In this document: positions 8,453 to 16,460 of the stretch, piece after piece
How the letters are laid out: each line of letters opens with the position of its first letter
Position numbering within the stretch: position 1 is the first letter of the stretch
Assembly: GCF_943193175.1 (NCBI RefSeq)
Contig: NZ_CALPDF010000008.1
Coordinates: 1-64,000 of the forward strand
Direction: 5' to 3'
Length of the DNA stretch: 64,000 nt
Origin: Neobacillus muris
GTDB lineage: Bacteria > Bacillota > Bacilli > Bacillales > Cytobacillaceae
Made by a program: the position numbers and the translations under genes
Notes under the pieces: model-generated
What the model was told of the DNA's origin: nothing
The model's input: only the letters and a program-made list of their open reading frames with translations
Databases searched by the model: none

Positions 8453-8635
8453 ATGGATTTGAAAAGAGCGCGAGTTGGGGATAATATCGTCTCAACGAAT
8501 GGAATAAAGGGCAAGGTGGAAAAAGTCGGTGAGAACTCTGTTATCGTAGAAATCCTTGAAAATTACTCTGGTCGAAGTTATGAGAACAATAAGACTGTGG
8601 TTTCCCACCAAAAATATGTTGTCCTTTTAAGTTGA
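8453..8635 (+). CDS. DUF2187 (YkvS-like) small protein
   Basis: 60 residues from ATG 8453 (AAGGAG about ten bases upstream; the GTG at 8444 overlaps that site and is rejected). The body V-G-D-N-I-V-S-T-N-G-I-K-G-x-V-E-K-V-G-E-N-S-V-I-V-E and the end KTVVSHQKYVVL match the short SH3-barrel-like DUF2187/YkvS family found throughout Bacillus. No function is established for the family. A hairpin followed by a T-rich tract lies about 240 bases downstream. Confidence 0.85.
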   Translation: MDLKRARVGDNIVSTNGIKGKVEKVGENSVIVEILENYSGRSYENNKTVVSHQKYVVLLS

Positions 8636-8871
8636 AAATTTTTTTCCTGCTATAAGTATTTTAACATTATCCTCTGAAATCAAGTTTGAATGATCTCCAT
8701 TTAGGTACATTACTGTCCGAGTTTATCGGACCTGACCAATTTTTTCAAAAATCCTCTCAATTATAGTTTGAGTCCTCACAAAAAAATCCAAGCATTGACG
8801 GGGATCAGCCTATTTTTCCTGGGTTTACATAACTCCCCACAGAGAATTCCCACTAATTCTAGAGATTGTAG

Positions 8872-8909
8872 CCGTACAGTGCAATAGTTTGCTGTACGGT
8901 ATTTTATTT
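8872..8909 (+). terminator. plus-strand hairpin after the DUF2187 gene
   Basis: Arms CCGTACAG (8872-8879) and CTGTACGG (8892-8899) with a 12-base loop are followed by TATTTTATTT, a fair intrinsic terminator. It is ~240 bases past the stop at 8635, so an unrecognised short transcript could end here instead. Confidence 0.5.
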
Positions 8910-8974
8910 GATGGAACTCAAATATTTTTTTCAGCCATACTATCGGAGAAGTTTTCAGGTTCCTTTACAACAAA

Positions 8975-9012
8975 GTAATAGGAAGCTGTCATATTTCGCA
9001 GCTTCCTATTAC
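8975..9012 (-). terminator. 14-bp stem downstream of the symporter gene
   Basis: GTAATAGGAAGCTG and its exact complement with a 10-base loop lie ~64 bases after the symporter stop (9076). On the minus strand a loosely T-rich stretch follows. Likely the 3' end of the symporter transcript. Confidence 0.6.
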
Positions 9013-9075
9013 AATTTAAAAGATTCATAATAGTCTTGGACTGGTACACCCGACTAAAAATAATCAGGCATTTTT

Positions 9076-10545
9076 TTAAGTTAAATTTGCCTCCTTTAAG
9101 TTCTTTGAAGGCATATCTTTTTTATTATCTGGAGCCGCCAAACTTACCACCACTCCAGCTAATAGGGCAAGAACTAAGGTTGCTCCACGAGACGTAACGA
9201 TTCCCTCAAGAGGCGTATTAATCCAGATAATCGTACTGATAAAACCCGTTAACAGCGCAGCCAGCACCCCTGCACCAGACATTCGTTTCCAGAAGAAAGT
9301 TAGAAGTATAGCGGCCGCAAAGCTATTCCCAACTCCTGCCCAGGCCCAGCCAATTACAACATAAATTAAAGATTTTGACATGAGACCAATGACTAGACCA
9401 AGTATTCCAACTACCGAAACAATGAGACGGGAAATCAGTAAAAGTTGTTTCTCCGAAAACTTCATTCCTATGATTTTCACCAATATATCCTCGCTGATAG
9501 AACTTGCCACAACCAATAATTGTGAAGAGGCAGTCGACATAATTGCTGCAAGAATACCTGCTAGTAGAATCCCAACAAGCCAACCTGGAAGTAAATCTGT
9601 AAGCATCATTGGTAAGATCATTTCAACGTTATCTACGTTGCCTGAACCGTACAAGGTCAAACCAGTTATACCGATTAAAAAAGAACCGCCATATGCTAAT
9701 ATCCCCCAAATAATAGCGGTGTTTCTACCGATTTTCGCGTCCCTGTCATTTTTCAATGCCATAAATCTGGCACTTATATGCGGCTGCCCACCTAAATAAC
9801 CCAACGCCCAGGAAAGATTGGTATAGATCAAAAGCCCTATTGCAAAACCTGAAACACCGCCTGTCCAAGAATCCGCTCCATTACCTGCTTGAATAAGCGC
9901 ATCGCTAATCGATAAATCAGATGCCGCAATTTTAATTAACGCTACTATAGGCAGTACGGCAAGTGTAAGGACCATTAATATCGCTTGAACTGTATCTGTC
10001 CAAACAACGGATAAGAAACCTCCTAAACATGAATATACTATAACAACAACGGCTACAATAAGAATCCCCCACACCGGATCAATCCCCATTGTCTGTTCTA
10101 ATGTATTTCCCGTTCCGCCGAACTGGGTCCCAACATAGAGGGTAAAGAAAGGAACAATGATAATGGCACCAATTGCTCGAATCCATTTTGCATATTTAGG
10201 AAATCTGGCAGATAAATAATCTGGGAGAGTGAGAGCGTTATACTTGATTCTCTCTTCCATAAATTTTTTAGCCAAAAATAACCATGAAACAATAATTCCT
10301 ATTAACATCCCCACAAACAGCCATATGCTGGAAAGACCTGTTGAGAAAGCAAATCCAGTTGCCCCCAGCAGCAGCCAGGCAGAGGCTTCAGTTGATCTTT
10401 CTGAAAAGGCCAAAGCCCAGCCCGGAATTTTGTTCCCACCAAGGTGATAGTCGTCATACCCTAGTTCTTTTCGGCTATAAAAAACACCGATTCCTATCAT
10501 GACCACAAAGTAAAAAATAAGTTCGACCAAAACAACCATATCCAT
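9076..10545 (-). CDS. sodium:solute symporter, PutP-like (SSS family)
   Basis: 489 residues with about 13 predicted membrane segments. Hallmarks are the N-terminal YHLGGNKIPGWALAFSERSTEASAWLLLG block (sodium and substrate region of PutP), a GGFLSVVWTDTVQA motif (the SSS G-G-x-x-x-V-x-x-T-D signature) and the 'GQPHISARFMA' loop typical of proline transporters. It imports an amino acid, most often proline, coupled to Na+. It lies 441 bases downstream of a four-gene amino-acid catabolic operon on the same strand, with a hairpin between, so it probably has its own promoter but may feed the same pathway. The substrate could be another amino acid. ATG start with GGAAG about ten bases before. Confidence 0.85.
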   Translation of the reverse strand: MDMVVLVELIFYFVVMIGIGVFYSRKELGYDDYHLGGNKIPGWALAFSERSTEASAWLLLGATGFAFSTGLSSIWLFVGMLIGIIVSWLFLAKKFMEERIKYNALTLPDYLSARFPKYAKWIRAIGAIIIVPFFTLYVGTQFGGTGNTLEQTMGIDPVWGILIVAVVVIVYSCLGGFLSVVWTDTVQAILMVLTLAVLPIVALIKIAASDLSISDALIQAGNGADSWTGGVSGFAIGLLIYTNLSWALGYLGGQPHISARFMALKNDRDAKIGRNTAIIWGILAYGGSFLIGITGLTLYGSGNVDNVEMILPMMLTDLLPGWLVGILLAGILAAIMSTASSQLLVVASSISEDILVKIIGMKFSEKQLLLISRLIVSVVGILGLVIGLMSKSLIYVVIGWAWAGVGNSFAAAILLTFFWKRMSGAGVLAALLTGFISTIIWINTPLEGIVTSRGATLVLALLAGVVVSLAAPDNKKDMPSKNLKEANLT

Positions 10546-10986
10546 ACCATTTTCACTTCCCTTTTATAATTTTTTTCATAGAAAATGACTATAAATCTTC
10601 AACATTCATCATTAGATTCGTTAAATCACATTTAACGATGATATGTTATTCTAATTTCTTTGTCTGTTCACTTACCAAGTAAATATTAGGAAATTTAATG
10701 AGCATGTTGTCAATGCTAGGGAAGGATATAATGAAAAATCCATTGGTGTTTGTTAAAAAGTTTAAAATTAGATTTCTTAACATTTGAAATGAACAATCTT
10801 AGGAGTTTTTCGGGGCATTATTTAAGAATAAAGCATCTATTCTTTTGGAGGAGTATAGATGCTTTATCAAGAAAGTTATTTGTTTACCAATTCATTGGAT
10901 ATAAGGAAAATTGAAAGGTACCCGCAGAGACAGCTTTATAGACGAATGGTGTTCCTTTCTATATAAAAAATGAATCTCTTATCATT
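10546..10986. other. intergenic region between the SDR and symporter genes
   Basis: 441 A/T-rich bases without a credible ORF. It contains one terminator-like hairpin (10830-10865, listed separately) after the SDR gene and probably the symporter promoter, which I could not place with confidence. Confidence 0.5.
10830..10865 (-). terminator. hairpin at the end of the kor-dehydrogenase-SDR operon
   Basis: AAAGCATCTAT (10830-10840) pairs perfectly with ATAGATGCTTT (10855-10865) across a 14-base loop. On the minus strand TTCTTAAA follows. It lies ~120 bases beyond the SDR stop and separates the operon from the symporter gene. Confidence 0.6.
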
Positions 10987-11745
10987 TTACCAACCGCCAT
11001 AAGCGGTCCAACCGCCGTCAACATTATAAATCGAACCAGTAACATAACTTGATTCGTCTGATGCCAAAAATAAAACAACATCAGCCACTTCCTTTGTTGA
11101 TCCAAAGCGTTTCAGTGGTGTACGTCTAATGACATCTTCATCTCCATAGCCTCCAGCTTCCTGATCTGTTTCATCCAATGGAGTTTTAATATAGGCTGGT
11201 GCCACTGCATTCACCCGTATATTATTCTCAGCCCATTCCACAGCGAGAACTTTTGTCAATCCATTTAGGGCAAATTTTGTTGAACTATAAGCAGCCCTCA
11301 TTGGGACGCAAACCTGCCCGTAAACAGATGTGATATTGATAATGGATCCTCCATTACCTTGCATATACTTTGCTGCCTCTTGCGCTCCAAAAAAGGTTCC
11401 AGTGAGATTCGTATCTAGAACAGTCCGCCAGTCATCTTCACTTAATTCCATGGAAGGTCCAATTCGGTTTACCCCCGCATTATTGACCAAAACATCAATC
11501 TTACCGTAATTTTCTACTGTCTTTTCCATCAATTCTATTACAGATTGCTTATTAGACATATCGGCACCAATCCCACTTACATCGTATCCCTTATTCCTCA
11601 AAACAGCTGCCACCTTATCAGCTCGTTCTTGACTTCTTGAATTGACTACGACTTTCGCACCCTCCTGTACAAATCTTTCCGCTATTGCTTCACCAATTCC
11701 CATACTTGACCCTGTCACAATACACACCTTATCTTTTAAACGCAA
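10987..11745 (-). CDS. short-chain dehydrogenase/reductase (SDR)
   Basis: About 252 residues from TTG 11745, giving the usual SDR opening M-R-L-K-D-K-V-C-I-V-T-G; the upstream TTG at 11760 lies before the GGGGGTGG ribosome site. The cofactor loop T-G-x-x-x-G-I-G lies at ~12-19, the N-N-A-G motif near 88, and the catalytic Ser (NITSVYG), Tyr and Lys (A-A-Y-S-S-T-K) near 137-155, all intact. The C-terminal V-T-G-S-x-Y-x-V-D-G-G-W is typical of glucose-dehydrogenase/FabG-like members. It follows the amino-acid dehydrogenase gene by ~19 bases and is clearly in its operon. It may oxidise or reduce a hydroxy/keto acid in the pathway; the substrate is unknown. Confidence 0.88.
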   Translation of the reverse strand: MRLKDKVCIVTGSSMGIGEAIAERFVQEGAKVVVNSRSQERADKVAAVLRNKGYDVSGIGADMSNKQSVIELMEKTVENYGKIDVLVNNAGVNRIGPSMELSEDDWRTVLDTNLTGTFFGAQEAAKYMQGNGGSIINITSVYGQVCVPMRAAYSSTKFALNGLTKVLAVEWAENNIRVNAVAPAYIKTPLDETDQEAGGYGDEDVIRRTPLKRFGSTKEVADVVLFLASDESSYVTGSIYNVDGGWTAYGGW

Positions 11746-11764
11746 TTTGGCCACCCCCAAGAAA

Positions 11765-12862
11765 TTAAGAATTAAAGATAGATACTTGTTTTCTTAACTG
11801 TTTCGCCTTTCCAACACTTTCAATTCTTCTTTCTGCAAGCAGATCTGCTGCTTTATAGGTCGGGATATGTTCCGTTTTGGAAATTTCAATTATATTCGTC
11901 ATCGTTTCATAGATACGTTTAACTGCATTTGCTCCTCTTTGTTCATTGAAGCCGCCTGGCTTAATTCGATCGGTATCAAATATGGTTCCTCCTGCATTGG
12001 CAATATAATCAGGAGCATATAAAATCCCCAATTCATCCAGGAAATCGCCATGTTTTTCCTCTGCCAGCTGATTATTAGCACATCCTGCCACAATCGAACA
12101 TTTCAATTCTTCAATAGAGTGGTCGTTAATCACTTTCCCGAGAGCACAAGGAGAGAATATATCCACTTCTAATGCATGAATTCTTTCTACTGAATCTATA
12201 TTTGTACCAAATTCTTCTGCTACTTGTTTTACTTTCTTCTCATCTATATCTGCGACTGTTATTACGGCTCCCTCTTCAGCAAGATATTTAACAAGATGAT
12301 AGCCCACGCTCCCTACACCCTGAACGGCAATGCGCACCCCATCCAGCTTATCTGTTCCCAGCTTTTCCTTCGCACATGCCCTAATAGACTGGTATACCCC
12401 CAAGGCTGTATAAGGTGCGATTTCTCCTGCTCCCCCAAACTCTCTCGGGAGTGTTACGACATATGGTGTTTCCAAGCGGATGGTTTCCATATCTCGTAAT
12501 GTGGTACCAACATCCTGCCCTGTTATATAGAGTCCATTTAAGCGGTTAATAAAGCGCCCAAATGCCCGGAACAATGCTTCACTTTTTTGTTTTTTGGGAT
12601 CACCGATTATAACCGCCTTTCCGCCGCCTAAGTCAACTCCGGCAGCGGCATATTTATAAGTCATGCCACGGCCCAGCCTAAGGGCATCCTCGATAGCATC
12701 CCACTCATTTTGGTAGGTCCACATTCTTAGACCGCCTGTCGCCGGCCCGAGAGTGGTGTCATGTATGCAGACGACACCCTTTAAGCCTGTTTCATTATCA
12801 TTAAAAAAGAATAGATTTTCATAATTGTATTTTTCTAGATACTCATAGATTCTGCCTTCCAT
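11765..12862 (-). CDS. Glu/Leu/Phe/Val-type amino-acid dehydrogenase
   Basis: 365 residues from ATG 12862 (GGAG eight bases before; GTG 12871 is too close). It has the family substrate loop G-P-A-T-G-G-L-R-M (usually G-P-A-L-G-G-T-R-M), the catalytic MTYK and DLGGGK lysines in the first ninety residues, and a Rossmann G-V-G-S-V-G near 180. It would reversibly deaminate a branched-chain or aromatic L-amino acid to the 2-oxo acid with NAD+. The substitutions in the substrate loop leave Leu versus Phe specificity open. It sits between korB and an SDR gene, so its keto acid is probably the substrate of KorAB. Confidence 0.88.
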   Translation of the reverse strand: MEGRIYEYLEKYNYENLFFFNDNETGLKGVVCIHDTTLGPATGGLRMWTYQNEWDAIEDALRLGRGMTYKYAAAGVDLGGGKAVIIGDPKKQKSEALFRAFGRFINRLNGLYITGQDVGTTLRDMETIRLETPYVVTLPREFGGAGEIAPYTALGVYQSIRACAKEKLGTDKLDGVRIAVQGVGSVGYHLVKYLAEEGAVITVADIDEKKVKQVAEEFGTNIDSVERIHALEVDIFSPCALGKVINDHSIEELKCSIVAGCANNQLAEEKHGDFLDELGILYAPDYIANAGGTIFDTDRIKPGGFNEQRGANAVKRIYETMTNIIEISKTEHIPTYKAADLLAERRIESVGKAKQLRKQVSIFNS

Positions 12863-12885
12863 TTCTCTCACTCCATTTATTAGAT

Positions 12886-13710
12886 TTATACAATTCTAGT
12901 CTTTAAATAGGTTAGCAAATCAGGCTCTTCCGATTTCTGTTTATGGTATCTGGTATTGTCTTTTTGTCTCTGCCAAAGAACACCAGCACTAAATGGATTT
13001 TCAGCAATTAAAGATACTAAGTCTTGAGGAGATGAAGCAGGACGCTCGTGATACGTTATAATATTTTTATAAAAGTCGTAACCTTGCGCCTTATTAAAAA
13101 CAACACAGGGACTAAAAACATTGATTAAAGAAAATCCATCATGCTGGATACCCTTGATGATGAGATCCTCCAAATGCTTTATATCTCCTGAAAATCCCTG
13201 ACCAATGAATGTAGCCCCGGAAGACCACGCCAGCAAAAGAGGATTAATCGGCTGGTCCAGATTTCCTTCTGGTGAAGTCGATGATTCATATCCTAAAGGA
13301 CTGGTTGGAGAAGTTTGGCCCTTTGTATTTCCATAAACAGAATTATCCATGACAATATAGGTGACAGGCAGATTCCTCCTTGCAGCATGGACAAGATGAC
13401 CTACCCCAATTCCATATCCATCCCCATCACCACCCGCCGCAATTACCGTCAACTCCGGTCTGGACGATTTGATTCCTAATGCCGTTGGCAAGGTCCGCCC
13501 ATGTGTTGTATGGATGGAATATCCTCCAAAATAGTGTGATATTTTACCGCTGCATCCAATTCCTGAAACAAGGACCGAATCTTCGGGTTGAATATTTAAT
13601 TTTGCAAGAGCACTTTGAATCCCCCTTAATACCCCATAGTCTCCGCAGCCCGGACACCAGGTAGGAGCATTTCCGTTAGAAAAATCTTTTGCCGTTAATG
13701 TTTCAACCAT
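12886..13710 (-). CDS. korB: 2-oxoacid:ferredoxin oxidoreductase, beta subunit
   Basis: 274 residues. W-C-P-G-C-G-D-Y-G (Cys19, Cys22), Cys53 in G-I-G-C-S-G and a fourth Cys near 202 (FSPCVVF) are the four ligands of the [4Fe-4S] cluster in two-subunit enzymes of this class. G-D-G-D-G-Y-G-I-G followed by M-D-N-x-V-Y-G is the thiamine diphosphate site. With the alpha subunit encoded ten bases upstream it decarboxylates a 2-oxo acid to acyl-CoA and reduces ferredoxin. The general KorAB of Bacillus acts on 2-oxoglutarate or pyruvate; the amino-acid dehydrogenase next door suggests a branched-chain or aromatic keto acid here. ATG with GGGGGG seven bases before. Confidence 0.93.
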   Translation of the reverse strand: MVETLTAKDFSNGNAPTWCPGCGDYGVLRGIQSALAKLNIQPEDSVLVSGIGCSGKISHYFGGYSIHTTHGRTLPTALGIKSSRPELTVIAAGGDGDGYGIGVGHLVHAARRNLPVTYIVMDNSVYGNTKGQTSPTSPLGYESSTSPEGNLDQPINPLLLAWSSGATFIGQGFSGDIKHLEDLIIKGIQHDGFSLINVFSPCVVFNKAQGYDFYKNIITYHERPASSPQDLVSLIAENPFSAGVLWQRQKDNTRYHKQKSEEPDLLTYLKTRIV

Positions 13711-13720
13711 TTTATCCCCC

Positions 13721-15397
13721 CTATTTTGTTAGATCGCTAGTAAGTCCATCTAAAATCGTTAAGATTTCTTCCTGAAATTCTTGATCGGTAAAGTGTTCAC
13801 CATCAAACCTCAAAAGAGAATAGATATGCTTGTCTTTTATGGCTTCTTTTAAAATGGTCCGTATTTGAGCTTTAGCATTATACTCTGCAATGATTACTTT
13901 TCTGGAATCCTTCAGAGCTTCTGCCAATTCCTCTTTTGCAAGTGGAGCAAGCTGGCGAATTAATAAACCTTGGTACAAACCAGGATGATTCTTCACAAAG
14001 TTTTCGATTAATTCGCCCATTGCACCTGTGCCAATAAGGGTAATTGGACTGTCATGGTTTCCAAATCTGGTAAAAGGTCTATTATAGTGAATCGAGTTTG
14101 CTTTGTTTAACCTACGGATATGTAAGGACCCTCTTACCTTTCTAAAATCTGGTTCCATAAAACCACTTTCATCATGCTCGTCACCACTAGCCACGTATGC
14201 CCCGCCTTTTACTCCAGGTACGGTTCTTAACGGAGGAGCAGTTCCAGCTGATTCAAATCTTTTATATTTTTCATCAATTGGTGAATCCATTATGGTTCGT
14301 CCTCTGTCAATTTCAACTGATTTGATAACGTCTTCTATTTCCTTCCATGGAATGGATATTTTTCTAAGGGCTAAGTCTAAATCTAGTGCAATAATGACGG
14401 GGCATTGATAAAATTCTGAGAGGTTAAGTGCTTCTTGAATCACGGTGATACAATCCAAAACACTTGTTGGGGTAAGAAGGATACGGGCAAATTCCCCATG
14501 TCCTGCATTCATAAGATGAAGTAAGTCACTTTGTTCGGTTTTTGTGGGCATCCCTGTTGATGGACCGCCACGCTGATTATCGACTAAAACCAGTGGAATT
14601 TCTGTTGCGGCTGCATATCCCAAACCCTCTGTCATTAGGGACAGACCAGGTCCGCTGGTGGCAACGAATGTCCGTTGTCCTGCATAGCTGCAGCCTATGG
14701 CCGCATGAATGGCAGCCATTTCATCCTCTACTTGAAATGCTCCACCTCCGATTGGCGGCAGCCATTTGAAGAAATTTTCCAATATCTCAGAAGCGGGAGT
14801 AATAGGGTAACCATAATAATATCTGACACCCCCAGCGATGGCACCAAGACACAACGCATCATTTCCCGAAATCGTCGCGTTTTCTATCGATAAGTCATTA
14901 AGAGGTTCCTCTATTTGAACAGTTAAACCCAATTGATAGCCGGCTTCAAATAAATCAGTATTTTTCCCCTTCCTAAATCGCATTTCTACTTCATTGTTTA
15001 CTTTTTCAAAGGGAATTCCTAAAAAGCCGCTTATGATGCCTAAAGCCCAAACGTTAAAACCAAGTTTTGGTATATTTCCCTGGTGGGGTGTAGGAATTCC
15101 TTTAATATTTTCTGGTCCAAATATCTTGGACGAATCTTTTAATCGCGGTATATAACGTTCGACCCCTTCATCAGTCCAAACGACAGCTAAGTCAATAGAT
15201 TGTAATCGGGGAGGTGGCTGGGAATCAAACTTGTCTGCAATATACATCTCAAAGGATGTGTGTCCGCCTCGGATAATAGTTGAAAAATCACGCCAATTTC
15301 GATGTGAATAACCAAGTGATTGAATTACATGGGATAGGATTTCACCTGCCGTTTCAATCCCTTGCCCTGTTAATCCGAATAGTGCAATACTCTTCAA
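13721..15397 (-). CDS. korA: 2-oxoacid:ferredoxin oxidoreductase, alpha (gamma-alpha fused) subunit
   Basis: 558 residues. The N-terminal ~170 residues are the gamma-type domain (F-G-x-x-G-Q-G-I-x-x-A-G-E-I-L, RGGHTSFEMYIAD). The remainder is the alpha domain with Y-Y-x-G-Y-P-I-T-P-A-S-E-I, the family motif that contacts thiamine diphosphate, then A-T-S-G-P-G-L-S-L-M. A TTG start is supported by AAAGGAGG seven bases upstream. First gene of the korA-korB-dehydrogenase-SDR operon, transcribed from a consensus promoter at 15486-15458 and divergent from a GntR gene. No delta or ferredoxin subunit gene lies nearby, as expected for the two-subunit type. Confidence 0.93.
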   Translation of the reverse strand: MKSIALFGLTGQGIETAGEILSHVIQSLGYSHRNWRDFSTIIRGGHTSFEMYIADKFDSQPPPRLQSIDLAVVWTDEGVERYIPRLKDSSKIFGPENIKGIPTPHQGNIPKLGFNVWALGIISGFLGIPFEKVNNEVEMRFRKGKNTDLFEAGYQLGLTVQIEEPLNDLSIENATISGNDALCLGAIAGGVRYYYGYPITPASEILENFFKWLPPIGGGAFQVEDEMAAIHAAIGCSYAGQRTFVATSGPGLSLMTEGLGYAAATEIPLVLVDNQRGGPSTGMPTKTEQSDLLHLMNAGHGEFARILLTPTSVLDCITVIQEALNLSEFYQCPVIIALDLDLALRKISIPWKEIEDVIKSVEIDRGRTIMDSPIDEKYKRFESAGTAPPLRTVPGVKGGAYVASGDEHDESGFMEPDFRKVRGSLHIRRLNKANSIHYNRPFTRFGNHDSPITLIGTGAMGELIENFVKNHPGLYQGLLIRQLAPLAKEELAEALKDSRKVIIAEYNAKAQIRTILKEAIKDKHIYSLLRFDGEHFTDQEFQEEILTILDGLTSDLTK

Positions 15398-15444
15398 AAA
15401 ATTCCCTCCTTTATAACATTTGTCACTGGTCTTGATATATAATA

Positions 15445-15458
15445 TCTGATATATTAGA
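15445..15458. promoter_or_regulatory. putative GntR operator at the korA start point
   Basis: TCTGATATATTAGA is a 14-base imperfect palindrome (one mismatched pair) lying immediately downstream of the korA -10 box, about where transcription would begin. It is ~70 bases from the divergent GntR gene. Position and symmetry fit a repressor site bound by that FCD-type GntR protein; this is inference. Confidence 0.5.
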
Positions 15459-15486
15459 TAATAATACTAATTTTCTTAATTGTCAA
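15458..15486 (-). promoter_or_regulatory. korA promoter
   Basis: On the minus strand a perfect -35 TTGACA (15486-15481), a 17-base spacer and a -10 TATTAT (15463-15458) form a near-consensus sigma-A promoter, with start ~55 bases before the korA TTG codon. So strong a promoter for a catabolic operon implies control by repression. Confidence 0.75.
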
Positions 15487-15528
15487 TAATTTCCGAAAAT
15501 ATATAAGCCGTTAATGGAGGTAGACACT

Positions 15529-16182
15529 GTGGTTAATGTTGCATTTGACAATCGCAATTTAAATGAAAAAATTTATTACTATCTTAGAGATAAAATCGTC
15601 AGTACAGAATTAAGGCCAGGTACAAGGATAGATTACAATGAAATTGCCAAAGAGTTAGGTGTCAGTAAAACTCCTGTAAGGGATGCATTACAATTGCTCC
15701 AGCAAGATGGTCTTGTTGAGGTAAAAAGCAGGTCCGGCACCTATGTTAGTCAGCCTAAAGTGAAGGATATTGAAGAAATTTATGAAGTTAGAAAGGCTTT
15801 AGAGAGGCAGGCTATAAAATTGGCTATGTCTAACCTTCCCAAGCAGACTTTGGAAGAGCTTTACCAAAACACATTAGATGTTGATAAGGACATTGATCGC
15901 GGAAACTTTCAGTCTTTTTTTCATTCAGATCGAAATCTGCACAAAACTTTAATCACCTGTTCAGAAAACAGCCGGTTAATCAAAATGATGGAATCAATCG
16001 AGGCGCAAATCAACTGGATTGGTGTCATTATTGCCCGTTCCCAGGAAAGGCCACGGCAGGCTAATAATGAGCATAAAGGTATTTTGCAAGCATTAATAAA
16101 TTCAAATGTTAGTGTGGCGCAAAATTTAATGGAAGAGCACATAGAAGGAATTAAGCAAATGACCTTAAAAGATTTTAAGTAA
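15529..16182 (+). CDS. GntR-family regulator, FCD (FadR-like) subgroup
   Basis: 218 residues from GTG 15529, chosen because GGAGGT (15516-15521) is seven bases upstream; the ATG at 15514 would contain the ribosome site. N-terminal winged helix (I-D-Y-N-E-I-A-K-E-L-G-V-S-K-T-P-V-R-D-A-L, ~35-60), then an all-helical FCD domain with the metal-binding D/H pattern (FFHSDRNLHKTL, Asn-Ser-Arg-Leu, NNEHKGIL). FCD proteins sense small organic acids or amino acids. Divergent from korA, whose promoter carries a palindrome, so it most likely represses the kor-dehydrogenase operon and responds to its substrate or keto acid. Confidence 0.88.
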   Translation: MVNVAFDNRNLNEKIYYYLRDKIVSTELRPGTRIDYNEIAKELGVSKTPVRDALQLLQQDGLVEVKSRSGTYVSQPKVKDIEEIYEVRKALERQAIKLAMSNLPKQTLEELYQNTLDVDKDIDRGNFQSFFHSDRNLHKTLITCSENSRLIKMMESIEAQINWIGVIIARSQERPRQANNEHKGILQALINSNVSVAQNLMEEHIEGIKQMTLKDFK

Positions 16183-16210
16183 TGAATATGCTCTCTTGAT
16201 TATCCAATGG

Positions 16211-16242
16211 GGACGATCCTTTTGCAGGCAAATGGCTCGTCC
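16211..16242. terminator. hairpin between convergent genes
   Basis: GGACGATCC (16211-16219) pairs with GGCTCGTCC (16234-16242), allowing one G-U pair, between the converging GntR and YIEGIA-partner genes. There is no strong U-tract on either side, so termination efficiency is uncertain. Confidence 0.45.
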
Positions 16243-16252
16243 TCATAGCACT

Positions 16253-16459
16253 CTATACCCTAATGACTAAATAATCTCCTGATGTCATCTGGACCACATC
16301 CGCCTTCAGTGCTTTGGCAATATCGGCAGTCATGACTTTCTGTTCCGCCTCATCTTTTGCTAACAAAGTCAATTGCTTGCCGCCTAATATTCGATTTTTA
16401 TCCAGCGTTACGAGAGCGAGAATATCATATTTTGGTTCTGAATTCGCTTCACGCCCCAT
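16253..16459 (-). CDS. small partner protein of the YIEGIA family ('capping complex subunit')
   Basis: 68 residues, soluble, with a ferredoxin-like pattern of alternating strands (YDILALVTLD, LTLLAKDE, ADVVQMTSGDYLVIRV). It begins one base after the stop of the upstream membrane protein gene, preceded by GGGAGGG at correct spacing, so the two are translated together. In spore-formers a small protein of this size regularly accompanies the YIEGIA protein and is named in databases as its capping subunit; I rely on memory for that name. The biochemical role is undefined. Confidence 0.7.
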   Translation of the reverse strand: MGREANSEPKYDILALVTLDKNRILGGKQLTLLAKDEAEQKVMTADIAKALKADVVQMTSGDYLVIRV

Positions 16460-16460
16460 T

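Larger units (their letters stand above)
8636..9075. other. intergenic region between the DUF2187 and symporter genes
   Basis: 440 bases with no supported gene; the longest ATG reading frame here is ~39 codons with no ribosome site. Two hairpins occupy it and are listed separately. The rest is A/T-rich and shows nothing else I can identify. Confidence 0.5.

Noticed and set aside
9380-9799. 139-codon plus-strand frame inside the symporter gene
   Set aside because: It is the antisense of a well-conserved membrane protein and has no ribosome site or family features.
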